Shown here: piece by piece, positions 57,517 through 64,000 of the stretch
Layout of the letters: each line of letters opens with the position of its first letter
How positions within the stretch are numbered: position 1 is the first letter of the stretch
Assembly: GCF_002192415.1 (NCBI RefSeq)
Contig: NZ_CP021780.1
Location: 2,914,001-2,978,000 of the forward strand
DNA: 64,000 nt
Direction: 5' to 3'
DNA from: Paenibacillus donghaensis
GTDB lineage: Bacteria > Bacillota > Bacilli > Paenibacillales > Paenibacillaceae
Translations under genes and position numbers: made by a program
The notes under the pieces: model-generated
What the model was told of the DNA's origin: nothing
Databases searched by the model: none
Seen by the model: only the letters and a program-made list of their open reading frames with translations

Positions 57517-57665
57517 GTGTGTTCCTCCTTATTATTATGTAATACATTGCAAATTTCAGACATCTTGATAATATAGATAGTAGCATCTGGAGTTTAAGCA
57601 TTGAATAGAAAAAAACGTTAGAATATTGTATAAATCGCTCTTTTAGCAGCAGGGGGAGATATTGA

Positions 57666-58511
57666 TTGGAAGCAGCAACCGGCTATAACCTGAATGACCT
57701 CATAGTGCATATCCATTTTGTACTCGACAAAGTTACGTATCCAGGCTGGGAAGATATCCGCAACATGGTCAATGTGCATAGCTTGTACTGGATTCATGAG
57801 GGAGAGGGGATTTTTCTGACCAATGTCGAGCACAAAGTACAGGCTGGCATGCTGATCTATTTAAAACCAGGTCTTAAGATGTCCATGCGTTCGCAGATGG
57901 ATGCCCCGCTTCGCATGACGATGCTGCTCTTTGATTGTACAGAGCTCGGCTATGATGCAGGTTGGCAGGACGTCAAGCCAATCGGAACACTGAGGCTTCC
58001 TTTCTTAAGCCAGTACTGCAACCAGCAAGCTGAGGAAATTGGCCGGTTATTCTGGGGAATTCACCAGGAATGGCTACCCGGACTGAACGCCGGAACAGCC
58101 GTTTCCCAGGCTAAATCGCAGATTCTGCTGCATAGGCTGCACCTGACCGTGCAATCGGACTGGAATCTGATGGAGTCTGGAGCTTTCGCCGCCTTCGAAC
58201 AGATCAAGAATACGCTTGAGAACGACTATAAGGATCATCACCGGATCGGAAAGCTGGCTGAGAAACACGGCATTTCGGCTTCTTACTTGCGTAAGCTGTT
58301 CCTGAAATATACAGGCATGGGGCCGAAGGAATACCATATGCACATACAGAACCAGCAGGCCTGCCGTTATCTCGTATTTACCGATTACCCCGTTAAGGAA
58401 ATCGCTATGTTATGCGGGTACTATGAAGAATATCATTTCAGCAAAATTTTTAAACTGCTTAACGGGATCTCTCCGACGGTATACCGGCACAGACAGAGAA
58501 TCGGAGATTAA
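57666..58511 (+). CDS. AraC-family transcription regulator
   Basis: 281 residues. Cupin-like N-terminus (WIHEGEGIFLTNVEHKVQAG, GMLIYLKPGLKMSM) and a C-terminal AraC domain (IGKLAEKHGISASYLRKLF, VKEIAMLCGYYEEYHFSKIF, ending SPTVYRHR). TTG start with GGGGGAG about eight bases upstream. Divergent from the beta-glucuronidase-like gene, its likely target. A fragment of a near-identical gene lies at 34042-34175. Confidence 0.88.
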   Translation: MEAATGYNLNDLIVHIHFVLDKVTYPGWEDIRNMVNVHSLYWIHEGEGIFLTNVEHKVQAGMLIYLKPGLKMSMRSQMDAPLRMTMLLFDCTELGYDAGWQDVKPIGTLRLPFLSQYCNQQAEEIGRLFWGIHQEWLPGLNAGTAVSQAKSQILLHRLHLTVQSDWNLMESGAFAAFEQIKNTLENDYKDHHRIGKLAEKHGISASYLRKLFLKYTGMGPKEYHMHIQNQQACRYLVFTDYPVKEIAMLCGYYEEYHFSKIFKLLNGISPTVYRHRQRIGD

Positions 58512-58600
58512 ATTATCCGGTAGAACCACTGACGAAGAAAAATCCTTCGGCTGAACAAAGGTGCGCTGAAGCGTGCTGGGCGAGCCCCTAAAGGATGAGC

Positions 58601-58681
58601 CGAAAATGAATTGCCTTTGATCTTCACCACGCCGGGCGTGGAGGATCTGCAGGCTGCGGTGGAATCGATCAGCAAGACTTA
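58601..58681 (+). other. Possible gene tail remnant
   Basis: A short open stretch reads ...ENELPLIFTTPGVEDL, then AAVESISKT and a TAG. It has no start codon and looks like the end of a lost gene, perhaps of the glyoxalase/VOC type (weak resemblance). Otherwise 58512-58707 holds only the ribosome binding site of the next gene. Confidence 0.2.
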
Positions 58682-58707
58682 GATGTAAGGTAAGGAGATG
58701 ATTGGCA

Positions 58708-59286
58708 TTGAGTCATAACGCGGATGAAAGAGAGAAGCTTCTGTTTCAGGTGGCACATGCTTCCTTTCCGTCTTATCAAGAAAGTAATATTTCTACAATT
58801 ATTAATAATATAGAATTTCAAGGTTCATTACCTCATTCAGATTGCTTTGAGGTTACTTTGAATAATGAATTGTTAAGCATACCGTACAGAATTTATTTTA
58901 AGGAGCCTACTACCAAACAAATGAGTCAGTTGAGTTCTGAGCAAGTAGTCATATTGAATTGTTTATTCACTCGACATCACAATGGCTATATCAGAGAAAG
59001 GAATCTTAAAGAAATCATTTTAGTAGATAAACCTACTGTCATACCATTTGTTATTCAATTAGCAGGTGAATATGTCTATGAGATTGTAGAAATAATCTAT
59101 GAACATTTAAACTATCTAAACATAGACAATTATTTAAACTTCATAACGGCGAACCCAGCATATTATCAGAAGACAAAAGCTAGAATGATAAGTTATTGGA
59201 ATTGTAATCATAGAAATCAACATAAGAATTTATCAAACTATAAAGGTCTGCAAATATTTAAGTACTTCGAGAAAAATCTCAGGTAG
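58708..59286 (+). CDS. Hypothetical protein, AT-rich gene
   Basis: About 192 residues with no motif I recognise. The protein is soluble, rich in Asn, Tyr and Ile, with no signal peptide or membrane helix; it begins MSHNADEREKLLFQVA and contains LSSEQVVILNCLFTRHHNGY and ANPAYYQKTKARMISYW. TTG start at 58708, ten bases after AAGGAG; an in-frame TTG at 58702 is too close. Composition is markedly more AT-rich than the flanking genes, suggesting transfer. It sits in a zone of broken genes before the PKS-NRPS cluster. Confidence 0.6.
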   Translation: MSHNADEREKLLFQVAHASFPSYQESNISTIINNIEFQGSLPHSDCFEVTLNNELLSIPYRIYFKEPTTKQMSQLSSEQVVILNCLFTRHHNGYIRERNLKEIILVDKPTVIPFVIQLAGEYVYEIVEIIYEHLNYLNIDNYLNFITANPAYYQKTKARMISYWNCNHRNQHKNLSNYKGLQIFKYFEKNLR

Positions 59287-59432
59287 AGCCAACACCGCTG
59301 ACAATAGCAGCTCGGCAAGTATTCTGGACCCTGTCGGGAACAATCAGCCGAGGAGGAGTCATTAACCGGCTCCGATTCGCTTGTATGCAAATAGCCTTGG
59401 TAATTAGTCGGCCAAGCATCTTATCTATGAAA

Positions 59433-59768
59433 TCATCCCATAGGAAATGTCTCTTCAAACCGATCTTTCTTCTCATAAAGATCGCACCATGCTTTGGCGA
59501 TAAGGTCAGGATCACCATCTGTACCAGCTTGTATTAAATTACCTATGGACAGATGACCAACATATATCCCTTTCTCTTTCAGTTCACTATGCAGGTTCGT
59601 TGCATATGATTTCGCTTCAATCTTTAATTTTTGAAGTTCAGAGACAATTATTTCGAGTTTCGTACTGTTCCGCGAAATCGCTGCAACATTAAATCCATTT
59701 CCCCCAAATTTTTTAGCAAGAGACAACCCTAATCCGGGACCTGCACCAATAATTACAATTGTTTTCAT
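59433..59768 (-). pseudogene. Short-chain dehydrogenase gene with internal deletion
   Basis: 111 codons instead of about 230-250. The N-terminal nucleotide-binding part is intact (MKTIVIIGAGPGLGLSLAKKF, NVAAISRNSTKLE), but after SYATN it jumps to what looks like the C-terminal region (LHSELKEKGIYVGHLSIGN, YEKKDRFEETFP). The catalytic YxxxK segment is missing, so reductase activity is not expected. A 12-base palindrome lies in its promoter region. Confidence 0.7.
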
Positions 59769-59801
59769 CTTTTATTTACTCCTTATCTATGATATATATA
59801 T

Positions 59802-59813
59802 CAACACGTGTTG
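59802..59813. promoter_or_regulatory. 12-base perfect palindrome upstream of the SDR remnant
   Basis: CAACACGTGTTG lies 34 bases before the SDR start, surrounded by AT-rich sequence. It has the look of an operator for a TetR/MarR-type repressor that is no longer encoded nearby. Confidence 0.4.
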
Positions 59814-59858
59814 TTTTAATATCATAAATCCATTCATTTCAATGACAAGTATGACTTA

Positions 59859-60065
59859 TTGGATTACATCATGGGAGATTCAGCTACCGCGGCTATAGAA
59901 AAATGTACATCAGGAGTCTATAAATACGACCAAGAAAGCATAAATCAGCTTGTTATAGCTGTCTGCGATTTTTACCAACAACCCAACTTTAAATGTCGCC
60001 AGAGTTATATCGGATTGGTCATACCTCAGTTAAAAGGTATCCAAACCTTCCAAACCCAATATTAA
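59859..60065 (+). CDS. Small open frame, doubtful
   Basis: 68 codons from a TTG with no clear ribosome binding site, reading MDYIMGDSATAAIEKC to a TAA. No family recognised. It could be the tail of a lost gene next to the SDR remnant; a terminator hairpin follows at 60163. Confidence 0.25.
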   Translation: MDYIMGDSATAAIEKCTSGVYKYDQESINQLVIAVCDFYQQPNFKCRQSYIGLVIPQLKGIQTFQTQY

Positions 60066-60162
60066 GTTAGCACCGTAATCGCTCACAAAAAGTAAGCAGT
60101 TCAAGCTCCCCACGCGGTGGACTTAACTCCCTGCTTCAGTCTGGGTTCAGCCATTTCAAGAG

Positions 60163-60195
60163 ATGTCCCATTCCAATCGGAATGGGACATTTTCT
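60163..60195 (+). terminator. Rho-independent terminator
   Basis: ATGTCCCATTCC (60163-60174) pairs perfectly with GGAATGGGACAT (60179-60190), followed by TTTTCT. It isolates the PKS-NRPS cluster from the broken genes upstream. Confidence 0.85.
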
Positions 60196-60385
60196 ATTAC
60201 TGTGATAAACATCGCCTTCAGGCTTATTACACTTTCGTCATTGTGAAGGTTATGAAATATTAAGATGGTTATCTAGAATAGGATACCTATACGCTTTGCC
60301 CATATAATTTTAGTCTCACTTCATATGAAAATAGTTCTAATAGTTCATCATTGAATTTGCATATTGTTTGCGCACTGTCACATTA

Positions 60386-60403
60386 CGACATATTAGTATG
60401 TCG
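60386..60403. promoter_or_regulatory. Inverted repeat upstream of the PKS gene
   Basis: CGACATA (60386-60392) and TATGTCG (60397-60403) are exact inverted repeats four bases apart, 190 bases before the PKS start, in an AT-rich 400-base gap with no gene. Possible operator for the biosynthetic cluster. Confidence 0.4.
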
Positions 60404-60593
60404 GATGCCGTGTTTATCTACATTTTTTTCATAAATAACTTAATTTTTAAATTATTATTTTTATTGATATATAGTCCTAATGATTGGTATTTTTTTAGAT
60501 ATTCACATAGTATAGTTGAGTCACAAATACTCGCATAATAACTATAGATAATACAAATATATTGAATAAAAGCAATATATCAGGAGTGATATT

Positions 60594-63275
60594 ATGTCAT
60601 TCGAGAATGAATATGAAGATAATAAGGCGGATATTGCAATTATTGCCCTTTCAATCCGCCTACCGGGTATTGATACGGTTTCAAAGTTCTGGGAAACGAT
60701 CTTGAATGGAGAAGAGGTAGTAGCCGACCTATCCTCACAAGAAGTAAAGGAAAATGCGATGGAAGCAAGGTCTGACTTTATTCGAACGAACAACAATATT
60801 GGGGAAATCGAGAATTTTGATGCCGCTTTTTTTAATTTCAGTACAAGAGAGGCATCCATGATGGATCCCCAACACCGTCTGCTTCTGGAGACGGCTTGGG
60901 AAGCACTGGAGGCCGCAGGATATAATCCGGAGAGCTATGACGGTCTTATCGGCATGTATGCAGGCGTGTACGCAAATTATTATCAAATGTTTAACCTGTT
61001 GCCCTGTATAAAGGGCAATGGGGCAGCCTCCGAACTCCAAATGCAGATTGCAAGTGAGAAAGATCATGCAGCGACGATGGCTGCCTACAAGTTAGGTCTT
61101 ACCGGGCCTGTGCTTAATGTTCAATCCGCCTGCTCCAGTTCGCTGGCCGCAGTACATCTGGCCTGTGAGAGTCTGCTCACATACTCCAGCGACATGATGG
61201 TATGTGGTGGAGCAACACTTGGGATTCCGCAAACCCATGGATATTACTACCAAGATAATGGATTGTTGTCCACTGACGGGCATCTTAGGGCATTTGATGC
61301 TAAGGCCACCGGAACCCTGTACAGTGACGGTGCCGGGTGCGTGGTGCTGAAGCGCTTTAACGACGCCCTTAAGGATGGCGATACCATTCATGCCGTAATC
61401 AAAGGTTCGGCGCTCAATAATGATGGAGCCTTGAGAGCAGGGTATACAGCGCCTGCAGTCAAAGGACAGATTCAAGTAATTGAACGTGCACAGATGGCCG
61501 CAGGTGTTAATGCTGAGGACATTAGTTACATAGAAGCTCATGGTACCGGCACTCCCCTTGGTGATGCGATTGAGTTAGAGGCACTGCATGAGGTATTTGC
61601 CCCACATACTGGAAAAAGTGCCTTCTGCGCCTTAGGTTCGGTCAAATCAAACGTTGGCCATACGGGGCCGGCCGCAGGTATTGTGGGGTTGATCAAAACC
61701 GTTATAGCCTTGCGAGAGAAGACGCTACCCCCCTCTATTCACACAGACACACCACATGACAGATTAATGACAGGCCTCAGCCCATTTTATCTGAATCCGA
61801 TACAGCTAGACTGGAGCAGCCCGAATCAGCGAAGGCTTGCAGGAGTCAGCTCCTTTGGACTGGGAGGTACAAATGTCCATGTCATCCTTCAAGAAGCACC
61901 GGTACAGCCGCCAGCGCCTTCCTCCAAGCGTATTAAATTGTTTGTCCTCTCAGCCAAAAGTGCAGAGTCACTCTACATGCAAAAGCAGTCCTTACAGCAG
62001 TTTCTAAAATCTGCTTCCGGAGAACAGCTCGCGGATGCTGCCTATACACTTCAAACCGGACGCAGGCTGTTCGAGCACCGGGCAGTATGGTTGTACAGGC
62101 GTGGGATGGAACCGGAATGGATGGATCGGGAGATGGGCAGGAAGGCTCACTCTAATCTTGCTATGCAGCCCTTGTTCCATTTCCCGGATTTATCCGGTTT
62201 CACCGCACTTGACCCGGGGGATTGGATCTCTGAGGAACCGGCCTTTCACACAAGCTTCATACAGTGTATGAAGCACGCTCCGCAAAAGTCAGGCAGAGGA
62301 GATTCAGCATTACAGGATCGCGCTACTTACGCTATCGCTGTACAGGTTTCCTTGTTTGGACTCTGGGACAGCTGGGGAATTCAACCTTCCGGCTGCCAAG
62401 GTACAGGCGTCGGACTATTTGCCGCCGCCTCTGCCTGCGGCCTGCTTACAGTGGCAGATGCCATGTATCTCGGCAACTGCTTCACAGCCGCACTCGCTAC
62501 TACAGGTCAGGAGCGAAGTATATGGGTTCTTAACTACCAACAACGGGTATGCAGAATGAAAACAGAACCCATGAAGATTCCGCTTGCTGTCCCGCAGGGA
62601 AGGCAACCACAGTCCTATGAGGATTGGAGCAGCAGCGATTTTTGGATAAAGTATCTGAATGATGCTCTGGAAGACAAGGCTTCATTGCAAAGCAGTGTTA
62701 ATAACCTCAGAGATCAGCTCGTGCTGGAAATGAATCTCCATGAATCCTCCGATCTACTGGTAGAAGGGGATGGAGCCACAGTCTGGAGGAATGTATATCG
62801 TCTTCTCGGCCAAGTATGGATGGACGGCTATCCTGTGAATTGGAAGACCTATTACCAAGGGGAGCGGCGCCATCGCATTGCACTACCTGCGTATCCATTC
62901 AATAAAACGCGTTGCTGGGTGGAGTGTGAAGATTCTGACATTGCGGCAGACCTACCGTTTCTGCCCATCTCGGAATCCGTCAACTTACGTCCAGAGCAAT
63001 TGATCGGGTATATTGCACCACGTACAGAAACTCAACGGGAGCTGGTTGCAGCTTGGGAGCTGTATCTTGGAGTTACTCCCATCGGCATCGATGACAACTA
63101 TTACGAACTGGGTGGCAACTCGCTGCTGGCAGCTTCCTTGAATGCACATATCTGTGAACGGTTTGGCGTAACTCTTGGACTTGAAGTTTTTTTGGAGCAG
63201 CAGACCGTAGCCCGATTAGCCGAATCCATTGAATCCTGGAGATTTGATTCCACACCTGTGAAAGGCGGACATTAA
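60594..63275 (+). CDS. Polyketide synthase: ketosynthase, vestigial acyltransferase, carrier protein
   Basis: 893 residues. Ketosynthase (about 13-440) with catalytic Cys180 in QSACSSSLAAVH, His316 in EAHGTGTPLGD and His356 in SNVGHTGPAAG. A KS-AT linker follows, then a shortened acyltransferase-like region (about 455-650) whose GHSxG active site reads GTGVG (603-607), so both His and Ser are lost. A post-AT linker (YPVNWKTYYQG, RIALPAYPF) leads to a carrier domain with phosphopantetheine site Ser843 in LGGNSLLAAS. AGGAG precedes the ATG. First gene of a hybrid PKS-NRPS cluster; the extender must be loaded by another acyltransferase, or the module works in a non-extending way. Confidence 0.88.
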   Translation: MSFENEYEDNKADIAIIALSIRLPGIDTVSKFWETILNGEEVVADLSSQEVKENAMEARSDFIRTNNNIGEIENFDAAFFNFSTREASMMDPQHRLLLETAWEALEAAGYNPESYDGLIGMYAGVYANYYQMFNLLPCIKGNGAASELQMQIASEKDHAATMAAYKLGLTGPVLNVQSACSSSLAAVHLACESLLTYSSDMMVCGGATLGIPQTHGYYYQDNGLLSTDGHLRAFDAKATGTLYSDGAGCVVLKRFNDALKDGDTIHAVIKGSALNNDGALRAGYTAPAVKGQIQVIERAQMAAGVNAEDISYIEAHGTGTPLGDAIELEALHEVFAPHTGKSAFCALGSVKSNVGHTGPAAGIVGLIKTVIALREKTLPPSIHTDTPHDRLMTGLSPFYLNPIQLDWSSPNQRRLAGVSSFGLGGTNVHVILQEAPVQPPAPSSKRIKLFVLSAKSAESLYMQKQSLQQFLKSASGEQLADAAYTLQTGRRLFEHRAVWLYRRGMEPEWMDREMGRKAHSNLAMQPLFHFPDLSGFTALDPGDWISEEPAFHTSFIQCMKHAPQKSGRGDSALQDRATYAIAVQVSLFGLWDSWGIQPSGCQGTGVGLFAAASACGLLTVADAMYLGNCFTAALATTGQERSIWVLNYQQRVCRMKTEPMKIPLAVPQGRQPQSYEDWSSSDFWIKYLNDALEDKASLQSSVNNLRDQLVLEMNLHESSDLLVEGDGATVWRNVYRLLGQVWMDGYPVNWKTYYQGERRHRIALPAYPFNKTRCWVECEDSDIAADLPFLPISESVNLRPEQLIGYIAPRTETQRELVAAWELYLGVTPIGIDDNYYELGGNSLLAASLNAHICERFGVTLGLEVFLEQQTVARLAESIESWRFDSTPVKGGH

Positions 63276-63276
63276 G

Positions 63277-64000
63277 ATGGATGTTGTAAATAAGACATTG
63301 CATCGTTTAAGTCATCCCCAAAAGCGAATTTGGTATACCGAATGCCTGCATCCCAAGACAGCTGTTCATCATATTGGCGGCTGTGTCCGTATTCGCGGAA
63401 CGGTTGACTTCAACCGCCTCGAAACATCCATCCATAGGGTGATTCAGGCTCATGAAGGCTTGCGTCTGCAGTTGCGGAAACAAGACGACGAACCGCAACA
63501 ATATGTTGCCGATGCTCCGCTCAAACCGTTGCCCCGTTTCGACTTCAGTACTTCTTCCAATCCACAGGCGGATTATGAGGGATGGGTAGAGGCGGAGGCA
63601 GCCAAACGATTTGTTCTCTTCGATTCCCCTCTATACCACATCGCTATCTTCAAGGTGGGGGAGCAGGATAACGGTTTCCTGTTGAAAGCCCACCACATCA
63701 TCTGCGACGGCTGGTCCATGGATCTGCTGACCAGACAAATTCTCTGGACGTATACATCTCTCTGCAGAGGAGAACTCTCTGCCCATACTGTCTCTGAACC
63801 TTCCTATTTAGCTTACCTTGACCTTGAGTCGCAATATCTGCATTCCCCGCGTTGTCAGAACAACAGACAATTCTGGGAGAACAAATTTGATGTCCTACCC
63901 GAGCCGCTGTTTGACAAGACGGCTGCTAATCCGGCTGGCCGCCGCTATTCCCGCTTGCTGGACAAGCAGGCTACAGAGCGAATCACACGTATTCTGCCGG
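63277..64000 (+). CDS. NRPS condensation domain (partial, runs off the right edge)
   Basis: 241 codons from the ATG at 63277, open to the end of the window. The protein opens with the C1 core LSHPQKRIWYTE and has the catalytic HHxxxDG motif as HHIICDG (His139-Gly145), then an NNRQFWENKF segment, all typical of a condensation domain. It starts one base after the PKS stop, so the two are translationally coupled. The domain likely joins the carrier-bound intermediate of the upstream PKS to an amino acid activated further downstream; adenylation and carrier domains would lie beyond the window. Confidence 0.9.
   Translation, partial: MDVVNKTLHRLSHPQKRIWYTECLHPKTAVHHIGGCVRIRGTVDFNRLETSIHRVIQAHEGLRLQLRKQDDEPQQYVADAPLKPLPRFDFSTSSNPQADYEGWVEAEAAKRFVLFDSPLYHIAIFKVGEQDNGFLLKAHHIICDGWSMDLLTRQILWTYTSLCRGELSAHTVSEPSYLAYLDLESQYLHSPRCQNNRQFWENKFDVLPEPLFDKTAANPAGRRYSRLLDKQATERITRILP

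Noticed and set aside
59433..59768. Annotating the SDR frame as a functional small reductase
   Set aside because: The catalytic YxxxK region is missing and the length is half of normal.
1..64000. tRNA, rRNA or known riboswitch
   Set aside because: I saw no sequence with convincing tRNA, rRNA, T-box or riboswitch features by eye; a covariance-model scan would be needed to exclude small ones.

Overview
The window looks like a chromosome segment of an endospore-forming, Paenibacillus-like member of the Bacillota. Evidence: Shine-Dalgarno sequences of the AAGGAGG type, frequent TTG/GTG starts, a GerA-type spore germination operon, LplA/LplB/LplC-style sugar ABC genes with a membrane-anchored YesS-like AraC regulator, and SLH-like repeats. 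All functions are read from motifs and context; no search was run.

Layout. 1-3.6 kb: tail of an iron(III)-type ABC importer (binding protein cut by the window edge, fused permease, ATPase). 3.7-9.1 kb: a heterodimeric ABC exporter with an OmpR-type two-component system, all on the minus strand. 9.2-12.4 kb: a DNA alkylation repair gene, a broken MFS gene, an AT-rich GNAT acetyltransferase and a small terminal-inverted-repeat element. 12.4-16.3 kb: a serine hydrolase, and a GHKL kinase paired with a LytTR regulator that has no receiver. 16.4-19.6 kb: a siderophore-type importer (lipoprotein and two FecCD permeases, no ATPase). 19.6-20.6 kb: a second, larger copy of the terminal-repeat element and a decayed copy of the alkylation repair gene. 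20.8-27.6 kb: a minus-strand operon (metallo-beta-lactamase-fold hydrolase, sugar-type ABC importer, calcineurin-like phosphoesterase) divergent from a DeoR regulator. 27.8-30.8 kb: germination receptor genes of A, C and small D type with no B gene. 30.8-34.0 kb: a hybrid sensor kinase with two kinase cores.

34.0-58.5 kb is a rhamnogalacturonan/pectin utilisation locus. It holds a 1891-residue secreted protein joining a rhamnogalacturonan acetylesterase to a PL11-type lyase, two GH2 enzymes, a YesS-like regulator, an LplB/LplC/LplA-type importer, a GH105 unsaturated rhamnogalacturonyl hydrolase, an acetylesterase with SLH-like repeats, a GH28 enzyme and two AraC regulators. An IS3-family transposase remnant and a fragment of an AraC gene lie inside it. 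The inferred flow is cleavage and deacetylation outside, import of oligosaccharides, then final depolymerisation inside the cell.

58.5-60.2 kb is a zone of small or broken genes. From 60.6 kb to the right edge a hybrid PKS-NRPS cluster begins: a ketosynthase / vestigial acyltransferase / carrier protein, followed by an NRPS condensation domain cut by the window edge.

The most unusual points are the esterase-lyase fusion, two TIR elements with exact 8-bp target duplications, the vestigial acyltransferase module, the signal-less esterase with SLH-like repeats, the receiver-less LytTR/GHKL pair, and an upstream element with identical internal spacing before two pectin-locus genes.
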